DNA of 31,812 nt, taken from assembly GCA_964565715.1 (NCBI GenBank), contig CAZMGG010000061.1, forward strand, positions 1 to 31,812, given 5' to 3'. Position numbers and translations under genes: made by a program. This document shows, piece after piece, positions 1-9,140 of this stretch. The notes under the pieces were generated by a model. That model saw only the letters and a program-made list of their open reading frames with translations. It did not search any database and was not told where the DNA came from. The stretch is from CAZMGG01 sp964565715 (lineage in GTDB: Bacteria; Planctomycetota; UBA1135; UBA2386). Numbering within the stretch: the first letter of the stretch is position 1; each line of letters begins with the position of its first letter.

Positions 1-1
1 T

Positions 2-91
2 GGCTGGTCGGAACAACGCGCCGGCGCCTTCACGCTGCCGTACGACCTCACCGCCGGCAACTCGGTCCGCCTCTCGGTGGGCCGCCTGTAG
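2..91 (+). CDS. C-terminal fragment of an unidentified protein
   Basis: The window opens inside a gene. The frame beginning at base 2 reads 29 residues and stops at the TAG at 89-91. The visible tail is rich in Gly, Leu and polar residues and ends in SVRLSVGRL. An alternating hydrophobic/polar pattern of this kind fits a final beta strand of an exported beta-rich protein, but 29 residues do not allow a family call. A strong hairpin begins 22 bases after the stop, which supports this being a true gene end. Function unknown. Confidence 0.5.
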   Translation, partial: GWSEQRAGAFTLPYDLTAGNSVRLSVGRL

Positions 92-113
92 CAGCCGCGC
101 GGTACAGAAAAGA

Positions 114-141
114 GCCGCGGTCCGACCCCTCGGACCGCGGC
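114..141 (+). terminator. Strong hairpin after the upstream gene, possible terminator
   Basis: The arms at 114-125 and 130-141 are perfect 12-bp reverse complements around a CCCC loop. The hairpin starts 22 bases after the TAG of the upstream gene. No T-run follows, so it is either a factor-assisted terminator or a 3' end stabiliser, not a classical intrinsic terminator. Confidence 0.55.
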
Positions 142-168
142 AGCCCCATCTGCAACCCATCCATGCGT

Positions 169-223
169 GGCGCCTTGCGGCGCCGGTGTCTCATCGGGTG
201 GAGCACCGTCAGGCGCTCCACCC
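169..223 (+). other. Two tandem hairpins in the leader region
   Basis: Two perfect inverted repeats lie in tandem. GGCGCC at 169-174 pairs with 179-184 around TTGC. A 9-bp stem (196-204 with 215-223) closes a 10-base loop. With the hairpin at 114-141 they make a structured non-coding stretch between genes. I do not recognise a riboswitch or known RNA family in it. Confidence 0.35.
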
Positions 224-266
224 AGCGGAACGGAATCCGGCTGCGGGGCGAAGGAAGAGACGGACA

Positions 267-286
267 GATAGATCTAAACATCTATC
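267..286. promoter_or_regulatory. AT-rich 7-bp dyad, candidate operator
   Basis: GATAGAT (267-273) and ATCTATC (280-286) are perfect inverted repeats separated by CTAAAC. They sit in the only AT-rich patch (about 262-305) of the 361-base gap 92-452. The size and symmetry suit a dimeric regulator binding near the promoter of the downstream gene. No confident -35/-10 pair could be assigned. The rest of the gap, about 306-440, shows no convincing feature. Confidence 0.3.
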
Positions 287-452
287 AAACAACAACTTAC
301 GACATCATCGCGAGCTTCGCACAGCCCCCGCGCCATCGTCCCCACCGCAAGCTTTCTGCAAGTGCGCGCCAACACCTGCCGACGATGACCAGTATCCTGC
401 CCGCCTTCCGGCGGCGCCGCCGCCGGACCACCTCTCGAACAGGAGCAGAGCC

Positions 453-1601
453 ATGAACGTCGGCGTCCTGCTGGGATTGCTCCCAGCCTTGCTCGGACCA
501 GGCGGCCCCACGCCGCAAGCCGGGGGCGAGGTCCAACTCACCTTCAAGCCCTACCGCACCTGGCAGATCGAGCTGCCGCAGCCGCAGCAGGCGAAGGTCG
601 GCGCCAGCTTCGCCCTGAAGGCGACGCTCGGCAGCGACTTCGCCGTGGTGTCGCAGGGCACCGGCATCGCCGTCGACACCGATGGCGACGGCCAGACCGA
701 CGTCACCGTCGAGGGCGAGGAGGGCTTCGTCGTGCTGCGCGGCAAGGGCCAGGACGGCGCGCCGCTGAGCTACGCGGCGCACCTGAAGAACCAGGGCGGC
801 TGGTCGTTCCGCGCCGGCGGGGCCATGGTCGGCAAGCTGGGCGAGACCCGCATCCAGCTCATCGACCAGGACAACAACGGCAGCTACGCCGACTTCGGCG
901 TCGACGCCATGGTGGTGGGCCGCGGCGAGACCGCGTGCTTCCTGTCGAAGGCGATCGTGGTCGACGACCAGGTGTACCAGATCGAGGTGAGCGCCGACGG
1001 CACGCGCATCCGCTACGAGCCGTGGAGCGGGCCGGTGGGCACGCTGGACCTGACCGGCATCGTCACCAAGGGCCGGCTGCTCTCGGCGGTGGTGGTGAGC
1101 AAGGACGGCAGCCTGTCGTTCGATCTCGCCAACGCACCGCGCAAGGTGCCGGCCGGTGAGTACCGGCTGCACGGCGGCAAGGTCGGGCTCGGCGAGGCGG
1201 AGGTGCGGGTGCGGCAGGGCCGCGCGCCGGCCATCGCGGTGGCGCCCGAGGCCACCACGAAGCACAGCTGGGGTGGTCCGACGCAGGCCGAGTTCGCCTA
1301 CCAGCGGAAGGGCGAGCAGGTGGTGATCTCGCCCGGCGACGTCTGGTACTACGGCGACGCTGGCGAGGAGTACTTCGGCTGGAACCCGGTGGGCAAGTCG
1401 CCGGTGTTCTCCATCCTGGAGGACGGCAAGGACGGGAAGGAGCTGGCGCAGGCCATCTTCCCGGGCTCGTGTTGAGGCAAGGGCTTCGTTCCGGCCGCCG
1501 TGAGCGTGCCGGCAACCGCCCGGATCCTCATCAAGATGACCCACGACACCTGGGCGTTTGGCGAGATCAAGGGCAAGCCCAAGACCGCCGCCCGCGACTG
1601 A
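453..1601 (+). CDS. Candidate selenoprotein: exported protein with in-frame UGA (Cys340-Sec341)
   Basis: The start is the ATG at 453, with AGGAG at 441-445 seven bases upstream. An N-terminal hydrophobic stretch (residues 4-16) suggests export. Two acidic loops at 75-83 (DTDGDGQTD) and 138-147 (DQDNNGSYAD) resemble calcium-binding EF-hand or dockerin-type loops. The frame meets TGA at 1473-1475, directly after Cys340. It then runs 41 more codons to TGA 1599-1601, with almost all third positions G or C and protein-like sequence (VPATARILIKMTHDTWAFGE). Read through, the product has 382 residues with Sec at 341 in the motif GSCUGKG. A SECIS-like hairpin follows (1481-1521). A vicinal Cys-Sec pair is a known redox motif, for example the GCUG tail of animal thioredoxin reductase, so a thiol/selenol redox role in the envelope is inferred. 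I know no named family for it. If UGA were a true stop, the protein would end at 340 residues. A nonsense mutation or a sequencing error is the main alternative. The Bat operon begins 128 bases downstream on the same strand. Confidence 0.72.
1481..1521 (+). promoter_or_regulatory. SECIS-like hairpin downstream of the in-frame UGA
   Basis: The upper stem CCGGC (1491-1495) pairs with GCCGG (1508-1512). CGC (1496-1498) pairs with GCG (1504-1506), closing the five-base loop CGTGA (1499-1503), with T1507 bulged. Below it, GTT (1488-1490) pairs with AAC (1514-1516) past a one-base bulge, and GGGC (1481-1484) pairs with GCCC (1518-1521). The loop starts 24 bases after the UGA and carries G at its second position. 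Published bacterial SECIS models require a loop about 16-37 nt after the UGA with a G in the first two loop bases. The fit is by hand, not by folding software. Confidence 0.6.
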
Positions 1602-1729
1602 TCCCGTCGCCGTCTCCCTCGGCGCGGTCCGCCGCCCCCTGACCGCGCCTTCCCATCCCGTCCCCTCGTCTGCGGCCCGACGCCACGGGCCGCCGGCGGC
1701 TGTCCCTCGTTGCCCCCGAAGACCCCTCC

Positions 1730-4030
1730 GTGACCGGCGCACGCCTGCTGTTCCCCGTCCTGCTCGGCCTTGCCGCGTGGCTGCCTGCCCAGGCGGCGGA
1801 TCTGGCGAAGGTGCCGGTGCGCATCGTCGAGGGGCGCCTGGTGGTGGCGTGCGACCTGTCGACCAAGTTCCGGCGGCTGCCGGTCAACCTGCTGATCGAG
1901 TACGACACGCAGTGCGAGCTGCAGCTGCACAACAAGGCCGCCGCCGGCCTGATGTGCGAGGACAGCGGCGGCGGCACGGTGCCGATCACGATCCACCTGG
2001 GCGGCTTCCAGCTCACGGTGCCGAAGCGGGAGCACGGCGACGAGGACTTCCTCGACGAGTTCACGCGCTACCACAGCCATGAGATGGGCGAGAACGCCCT
2101 GGTCGGCACGATCGGCGCGCAGCTGCTGAGCCGCTACTTCGTGGTGTTCGACCTGCAGAACGGGCTGGTCGAACTGGGGCCGGCGCGGGCGGAGAGCGCC
2201 ACGGCGCGCGATCCGGTGGAGGGCATGACGGTGGTGCCGCTGACCGAGGTCAACGCCCTGTCGTGGCTGCCGGTGCGCTACCAGGACGGCACGCCCGGCG
2301 CGCTGGCGATCGGGGGCGCGCGCTACGACACGGTGGTGGACACGGCGGTGTGCGAGCGCTGGAACCGGCCCGCCGGCAACATTCCGTCCCTGCGGGTCGC
2401 CGACATCGAGCTGACCCGGTTCGTGGCGCTGCGGCCCGAACGGGTGGTGCAGGTGCATCCCGACGGCGTGTGCGGCGTGCTGGGGCTCGGATTGCTGCGG
2501 CACTTCCGGGTGGAGATCGACCGGGTCAACCGGGTGGCGCGGCTGCAGCAGACGGCCGAGGCGCGGTATCCGGAGGCGGATCTGGCGTTCTTCCAGGCGC
2601 TGGTGGAGGAGGAGGCCGATGCCCTGCAGGGCTACCTGGAGCGGTATCCGACCGAACGGCTGAGCCGGGAGGCGGCAGAGCGGCTGCTGGACCTGCGGCT
2701 GGACGAGCAGGGGGAGGCCGAGAGCTGCCGGCTGGCCATCGAGTGCCTGCATCGGACGTATCCGGCGGATCTGCGGGCCACGGCGATGGCGGACCTGATG
2801 CAGACGCTGGTGGCGGCGCGGCACCCGGAGGAGGCGATCATCGCCGGCCGGCTGGGCGTGCCGAGCGGGCGCAAGGACCGCTACCCGAACTCAGTGCACG
2901 AACTGCACGCGCGGCTGGGCCGGCTGCTGCTCGACCGCGGCCAGGGGCGCGATGCGTGGCAGCACCTGCTGTCGGCGGCGTTCGGGCTGCCCGAGGACGG
3001 CATGATCAACTTCGACCTCGGCCGCTACTACGAGCAGGAGGGCCGGCTGCAACGGGCGTTCTCGCGCTACGTGCAGGCGGTGATCAAGCCCGACAGCGGG
3101 CCGGCGGCGCTGGCGGCGCTGCATCGGCTGCAGGGCAAGATGGAGGGCGGCAGCCGGATGTCGGTGGATCGGATCGAGAAGCTGATCGCCGGCAAGGTGC
3201 ACGGTTTCGGCGCCGCGACGGTGTGGCGGCCGACGGCGGCGGAGGCGACCAACCGCTGCGCGCTGGTGGAGTTCTTCACCAACGCCAACCTGGGCGACGC
3301 CGAGCGCGGCGGGGCGATCGGCGGCGCGCTGGGCTTCGATGGCGTGCGCAGCCACTTCACCGGCGAGCAGGCGGCGTTCATCACCTGGCACGTGGACGCG
3401 CCGGAGTTGGTGCCGATGACCACCGAGCTGGGGGTGCGGCGGGCGGCGGCGCTCGGCGTCGGACCGGCGGTGATCGTGACCAACGGCGTCCGCAAGAGCC
3501 CGGGCGCGGGCAAGTGGCGCGACAAGGAGGAGATCTACAACCGTGCGCGGCGGCAGGTGCTGGCGGCGCTGCAGGAGCCGAGCGAGCACCGGCTCGCGAT
3601 CCGCGCCGAGGTGCGGGACGACCGGCTGACCGGCATCGTCGAGGTGCACGGGCCGGAGCGGTCGGGGCTGGTGGTGCAGGTGGTGCTGGTGGAGCGTGGC
3701 GTGCTGTTCCCCGGCAAGAGCGAGATCGTCATCCACCGCAACGTCGCCCGCGCCGGGCTGACCGCTGACCCGATGGGCGTGCCGTTCCGGCCGCAGGACG
3801 GCGTGATGCGCCTCGAACTGGACTGCTCGCTGCAGGCGGTGGCGGCCCAGAACGAACGTCATCTCGACCAACTCGTCGCCCAGGGCAAGGGCGCGGTGGT
3901 GAAGCTGTCGATGGCGATCGATCCCGAGCAGGCCGGCGTGGTGGCGTTCGTGCGGGATGGCCGCACCGGCGAGGTGCTGCAGGCCGCCGAGGTGCGGGCC
4001 ACGGTGGTGGGCAAGGAGGACGACCGGTGA
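1730..4030 (+). CDS. Exported retropepsin-like, TPR and degenerate thioredoxin-fold protein
   Basis: The GTG start gives 766 residues with a signal peptide ending near AWLPAQA. Two retropepsin-like units follow. The first has YDTQ (Asp59) and ends in GTIGAQLLSRYFVVFDLQNG. The second has VVDTAV (Asp204) and ends in GVLGLGLLRHFRVEIDRVNR. Both Asp-Thr pairs are kept but the usual following Gly is not, so protease activity is doubtful. Residues about 285-470 are helical TPR-like repeats. Residues about 500-620 resemble the thioredoxin-like domain that begins LVE-F-FT in related proteins, but the place of the CxxC motif holds N520-LGD. This suggests a binding rather than a redox role. The last 150 residues are beta-rich. 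It is the first gene of the Bat-like operon; its stop overlaps the GTG of the next gene. No Shine-Dalgarno is evident. Domain calls are from pattern recognition. Confidence 0.75.
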   Translation: MTGARLLFPVLLGLAAWLPAQAADLAKVPVRIVEGRLVVACDLSTKFRRLPVNLLIEYDTQCELQLHNKAAAGLMCEDSGGGTVPITIHLGGFQLTVPKREHGDEDFLDEFTRYHSHEMGENALVGTIGAQLLSRYFVVFDLQNGLVELGPARAESATARDPVEGMTVVPLTEVNALSWLPVRYQDGTPGALAIGGARYDTVVDTAVCERWNRPAGNIPSLRVADIELTRFVALRPERVVQVHPDGVCGVLGLGLLRHFRVEIDRVNRVARLQQTAEARYPEADLAFFQALVEEEADALQGYLERYPTERLSREAAERLLDLRLDEQGEAESCRLAIECLHRTYPADLRATAMADLMQTLVAARHPEEAIIAGRLGVPSGRKDRYPNSVHELHARLGRLLLDRGQGRDAWQHLLSAAFGLPEDGMINFDLGRYYEQEGRLQRAFSRYVQAVIKPDSGPAALAALHRLQGKMEGGSRMSVDRIEKLIAGKVHGFGAATVWRPTAAEATNRCALVEFFTNANLGDAERGGAIGGALGFDGVRSHFTGEQAAFITWHVDAPELVPMTTELGVRRAAALGVGPAVIVTNGVRKSPGAGKWRDKEEIYNRARRQVLAALQEPSEHRLAIRAEVRDDRLTGIVEVHGPERSGLVVQVVLVERGVLFPGKSEIVIHRNVARAGLTADPMGVPFRPQDGVMRLELDCSLQAVAAQNERHLDQLVAQGKGAVVKLSMAIDPEQAGVVAFVRDGRTGEVLQAAEVRATVVGKEDDR

Positions 4031-5510
4031 GCGGCGACCTGCGGAGCGAGCTGCGGGCGATCGCCGACGGCGCCGGCGCGCGGCTCCGCGCGCTGCGCAC
4101 GACGGGCCGGCGGCGGCGGGCGGTGGGCGAGGCGTTGCCGTTGCTGCTGGTGTTCCCCGGGGCCTACGCGCTCTACGAACTGCTGCGCTGGGCGCTGGGT
4201 CAGCCGGCGGCGCCCCTGCCGTGGTGGCTGCTGCTGCTCGGCACGGTGCTGGTGCCCTGCCTGTGGGTGGCCGGCGTCGCGCTGGCCGCGTTCCGGCGGC
4301 CGGTGGATCCGCGCGACGGCCTCGGCGCGGTGGACCGGGCGCTGGACCTGCAGGACCGGCTGCAGGCCGCCGACGCGTTCCTGGGCGAGACGACGCCGAC
4401 GCCCTTCATGCGGGCGGCGATGGACGACGCGGCCCAGCACGTGGCCCGGGCGCGGGCCGCCGCCGAAGCGCTGACCGCCCTGCAGGCACCGGCGGCGCCG
4501 CCGGTGGGCCGCCGGCTCGGTTGGGCGGTGCCGGCGGTGCTGCTGGCGCTGCTCGGGCTCTGGCTCGGCACGCACGAACGACTGGCGCTGGCGACGGGTG
4601 GGCCCGGCGAGCCGGTCCCCGGCCACGTCGTGGCCGACGGCCAGCTGCCGCCGCGCACCGACGTTCCGGCCGAGGCCCCGCGGCAGCCGCAGCCGGCGCC
4701 GCAGCGGCGTTCGCCGGCCGGCGAGAGCACCTCGCGGCCGCTGGCCGAACTGAAGGAGCCGCCCAAGGAGACCCGGGGCGCCACCGGCCAGGGTCAGGCC
4801 GCCGAGGCCAGCTCGGCGCAGGGTTCGAGCAACGCCAAGGCGACCCCCAGCAACCAGGGGCAGGCCGCCAAGACCGAGGCGAAGAAGGAGCAGGCGCCGC
4901 CGAAGCCCGACACCAAGGAGACGCCGCCGCCCGACCAGCAGCCGCCCAAGCAGAAGCAGGCCAACGAGGAGGCGGGCACCACCGCCGGCCGCGGCGCCAG
5001 CAAGGGCAGCAACCGCAATCCCGCCACCACCGACTGGGCCACCCGCGACGCCACCCAGCAGCCCGACGACACCCAGCTCGAGAACGACGACGACATCCAG
5101 GACGAGGACGAGGAGCAGGAGTCGCGCGGCGGCATCCAGCCCAACCTGCGCGACCGCAAGCCGCCGGTGAACCGCGACCTGCGCATCGGCTTCGGCAACC
5201 GCAAGAATCCCGACGCCAACGGTCGCGGCGGCCCTTCCGAGCAGAAGAAGTCGCGCGGCGTCGCGTCGCTGGTGCTGGGCGTGCCGATCCCCGACCGGAT
5301 CAAGGGCCAGCCCAATCCCGGCAAGACCAAGATCACCCAGGAGCGCATCGAGCCCAAGGCCGAGGACGCCGAGCCGGTGGACGCCGAGACGCGCGCCCCG
5401 CGGTCCTCGCCGATCGGCCCGCTGCCGCCGCGCGAGGTGCCGCCGTGGCTGCGGCAGATGGTGAAGAAGTACTTCCTGCACGACCGCGGCCCCGCCGCCC
5501 CCGAGACCCC

Positions 5511-5514
<4 letters not shown>
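4027..5514 (+). CDS. DUF4175-like membrane protein with long disordered region
   Basis: The GTG start overlaps the previous stop (GTGA) and gives 495 residues. Three hydrophobic segments at about 36-56, 66-89 and 164-182 span the membrane. Between the second and third lies a helical segment with VDRALDLQDRLQAADAF (102-118), which resembles the DUF4175-type pattern found in MoxR/VWA operons. From about 190 to 455 the chain is low-complexity and rich in Gln, Lys, Pro, Glu and Asp, so it is probably disordered and extracytoplasmic. A short conserved-looking helix (PPWLRQMVKKYFLHD) ends the protein. The stop is shared with the ATG of the MoxR gene. In this setting it likely forms part of a membrane complex assembled by the MoxR/DUF58 pair. 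The exact role is unknown. Confidence 0.7.
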
Positions 5515-6530
<1,016 letters not shown>

Positions 6531-7433
6531 GTGGCGACCCCGGCGCGCATCCCGTTCGAGCAGCTGTTCGATCCGGACTTCCTGGAGTCCGTGTCGCGGC
6601 TCAGCCTCCTGGCCGCCCGCGTGGCGCGCGGCGGCCGGTTCGCCGAGCAGCGCTCCAAGGACCTTGGCAGCGGCATGGAGTTCCGCGACTTCCGGCCGTA
6701 CGCGCCGGGCGACGACATGCGCGCCATCGACTGGAACATCTACCGCCGGCTCGGCCGGGTGTTCCTGCGCCTGTTCGAGGAACTGGAGGACCTGCCGCTC
6801 TACCTGCTGCCGGATGTGTCGGCGAGCATGTTCCAGGAGCAGCCGCCGCGGGCGCTGGCCGGGCTGCGCACGACGCTGGCGCTGGCGGCGATCAGCCTCG
6901 GCCAGCACGACACCGTGGCGCTGCTGCCGTTCGCCGAGGACCTGCGGGTGCTGGTGCGGCCGAAGGCCGGCAAGGGGCTGACCATGACCATGGCGCGGCA
7001 CCTGGCGGCGCTGGAGCCCGGCGGCAGCACCGACCTGGTGCGTTCGCTGCGGCGGCTGCAGGGCACGCGGCTGCGGCAGGGGCTGGTGGCCATCGTCTCG
7101 GACTTCTTCGACCCGCAGGGCATCGAGGCGGTGCTGGCGGAGCTGCGGCACGTGCGGCATCGCTTGCTGCTGGTGCAGCTGGTGCGGCATTCGGACCGTG
7201 ATCCGGACGTGCAGGGCGACCTGCGCCTGCTGGACTGCGAGACGGGCCACGCCGAGAACGTGTCGGTGACGCCGGGCGTGCTCCAGCGCTACCGGGCGGC
7301 CTACGACCGCTTCCAGGGCCAGATCGCCGACTTCGCCCGCCGCCGCAACGCCGGGCTGCTGCGCATCGACGTCGAGCAGCCGATCGTGCCGCAGCTGGCC
7401 AGCCTGTTCGAGAGCGGGGCGTGGGTGGCATGA
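6531..7433 (+). CDS. DUF58 (VWA-like) protein, MoxR partner
   Basis: The GTG start lies directly after the MoxR stop and gives 300 residues. The DUF58 signature EFRDFRPYAPGDDMRAIDW lies at 50-68. The following domain is a von Willebrand factor A-type fold whose metal site is DVSAS (Asp95 onward), a complete DxSxS start. There is no membrane segment or signal peptide, so it is cytoplasmic. Proteins of this family are the standard partners of MoxR ATPases and are thought to bridge ATPase and substrate. The stop is overlapped by the ATG of the next gene. Assignment to the family is firm; the target in this organism is unknown. Confidence 0.93.
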   Translation: MATPARIPFEQLFDPDFLESVSRLSLLAARVARGGRFAEQRSKDLGSGMEFRDFRPYAPGDDMRAIDWNIYRRLGRVFLRLFEELEDLPLYLLPDVSASMFQEQPPRALAGLRTTLALAAISLGQHDTVALLPFAEDLRVLVRPKAGKGLTMTMARHLAALEPGGSTDLVRSLRRLQGTRLRQGLVAIVSDFFDPQGIEAVLAELRHVRHRLLLVQLVRHSDRDPDVQGDLRLLDCETGHAENVSVTPGVLQRYRAAYDRFQGQIADFARRRNAGLLRIDVEQPIVPQLASLFESGAWVA

Positions 7434-9115
7434 GCTTCGCCAACCTCGCGCCGATCTGGGTGGCGACCGGCCTGCTGGCCCTGGCCGCGGGCCTCTACCT
7501 GCTGCAACGGCTGCGCGTGCGGCACCGCGACCTGGTGGTGCCCAGCACGCTGTTCTGGCGCGAGGCCGTCGAGGAGGCCCGCGCCCGCGTGCTGGTACGG
7601 CGGTTCCGGCATCCGCTGGCGTATCTCCTGGTGCTGCTGATCGGCGGTCTGCTCTGGCTCGGCGTCGCCGGGCCGGTGACCGCCGCCGACGACGGTGCCG
7701 ACCACGTGCTGCTGCTGGACGGCTCGGCCGGCATGGCCCGGGGCGATCGCTTCGCACGGGCGCTCGGGGCGCTGCGCGGCGAGGTGGCGGCGCGGCCGCG
7801 GGCCCACACCACGGTGCTGGCCTGCGGCGCCCGGACCCGCACGGTGCTGCTGCCCGGCGAGCACCCGGAACTGCTGGAACGGCGGCTGCAGGGCCTGCGG
7901 CCGGAGCCCTGCCCTGCCACCGTCGACGGCGTGCTGCGGCAGCTCCTGCTGCAGAAGGGCGCCCGCGACCTGCACGTGGCCGTGGTCGGTGGTGCGCCGC
8001 GCGAGGGTGCCCTCGACCTGCTGCCGGCCGGCGTGCGCGTCGCGGTGCTGCCGCTGCCGCAGGGCGACGACGGCCGCAACACCGGCATCACCGCGCTGGG
8101 CGTGGCCGAGGCCGCTTCGGGCGCCTACGACCTGGTGGACGTCCTGCTGGAACTGCGCGGCGACGCGACGGGCGCGGCGGTGCAGCTCCGGCTGGACGGC
8201 GCGCCGGTCCAGGCCACCGCGCTCGCCGAGGAACGGGCGGACGCGCGGCTGCTGCGTTTCGCCGACCTGCCGGCCCGCGGGCAGCTCCTGCAGGTGACGC
8301 TGCCCGGCGGCGATGCCCTCGATCTCGACGACCGCGCCGAGCTGCGGCTGCCGCTGCGCCGGCCGTTCCGCGTGGCCCTGGCGCCAGACGTCGACGGACC
8401 GGTGGCGGCGGCGCTGCGCTGCGACCCGGCGGTCGTGCTGGACCAGCAGCCGGCGGACTTGGTGGTGCGCCACGCCGGCGATCCGTTCGGCGGCGACCTG
8501 CCGGCCCTGGAACTGGCGCCCGCCGCCCAGCAGGAGCACGCCTTCCTGCTGCGGCACGATGCCGTCGACGACTCCGCCGTGGTGCTGCGCGAGGCCCTGG
8601 GCCGGCTCGGCCTGCAGCAGATCGACGCCATGGAACTGGCGCAGGCGGCGGCCCGGCCCATCAGCGTCGGCGCCGAACCCGGACCGGTGCGCGCCGTGCG
8701 CGTGTGGAGCGAGCTGTGCACCGACCGCTTCGACTTCGCCCGCAGCCGGGCGCTGCCGCTGTTCGTGGCTCGCGCCGTGCGCTGGCTCGGCGGCGAGGTG
8801 CCGCTGCTGCCGCACGCCACCGCCGGCGAGGCGCTGCCGGCGTGGCCCGGGGCGTTCCAGGATGCCGCCGGCGTGCGGCTGGACCCGGCCGGCGTGGCGT
8901 TCACGCCGCCGCAGGCGGGCGTCTACCGCTCGGAACGCGGCGAGGTGGTGGCGGCGCTGGCCGATCCGGCGGCCACCGCGGGCGTGTTGCCCACCGGCGC
9001 GCCGCCGGCCGCCGCCGCCGGCGCCGGCTTCGATTGGTTCACCCTGCTGGGGCTCGGCGCGCTGCTGCTGCTCCTGCTGGAGTGGTTCCTGTACCGCAGC
9101 GGCCGCATGCCGTGA
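7430..9115 (+). CDS. BatA-like membrane protein with degenerate VWA domain
   Basis: The ATG at 7430 forms an ATGA overlap with the DUF58 stop; a GTG nine bases earlier is less likely. The product has 561 residues. The N-terminus (SFANLAPIWVATGLLALAAGLYLLQRL, then VPSTLFWREA) is the membrane-anchored BatA/aerotolerance N-terminal domain. A second membrane segment lies at about 64-82. A VWA-like domain follows whose metal motif reads DGSAG (from Asp97), lacking the second Ser of DxSxS, so metal binding may be weakened. A long beta-rich extracytoplasmic part runs to a C-terminal membrane helix (about 535-555) and the short tail YRSGRMP. It likely forms a membrane complex with the next protein. 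Confidence 0.85.
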   Translation: MSFANLAPIWVATGLLALAAGLYLLQRLRVRHRDLVVPSTLFWREAVEEARARVLVRRFRHPLAYLLVLLIGGLLWLGVAGPVTAADDGADHVLLLDGSAGMARGDRFARALGALRGEVAARPRAHTTVLACGARTRTVLLPGEHPELLERRLQGLRPEPCPATVDGVLRQLLLQKGARDLHVAVVGGAPREGALDLLPAGVRVAVLPLPQGDDGRNTGITALGVAEAASGAYDLVDVLLELRGDATGAAVQLRLDGAPVQATALAEERADARLLRFADLPARGQLLQVTLPGGDALDLDDRAELRLPLRRPFRVALAPDVDGPVAAALRCDPAVVLDQQPADLVVRHAGDPFGGDLPALELAPAAQQEHAFLLRHDAVDDSAVVLREALGRLGLQQIDAMELAQAAARPISVGAEPGPVRAVRVWSELCTDRFDFARSRALPLFVARAVRWLGGEVPLLPHATAGEALPAWPGAFQDAAGVRLDPAGVAFTPPQAGVYRSERGEVVAALADPAATAGVLPTGAPPAAAAGAGFDWFTLLGLGALLLLLLEWFLYRSGRMP

Positions 9116-9140
9116 GCATCGTGCAAGGCAGGATCTGAAC

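Noticed and set aside
186..452. N-terminal extension of the selenoprotein gene from an ATG at 186
   Set aside because: The added residues are Arg/Pro/Ala-rich and non-protein-like, cross the hairpin and dyad, and lack the export signal. The ATG at 453 has AGGAG upstream.
453..1475. Reading the first full gene as a 340-residue protein ending at the TGA 1473-1475
   Set aside because: The frame keeps strong coding character for 41 codons after the TGA and a SECIS-like hairpin follows. I kept the longer reading but list the short form as the alternative.
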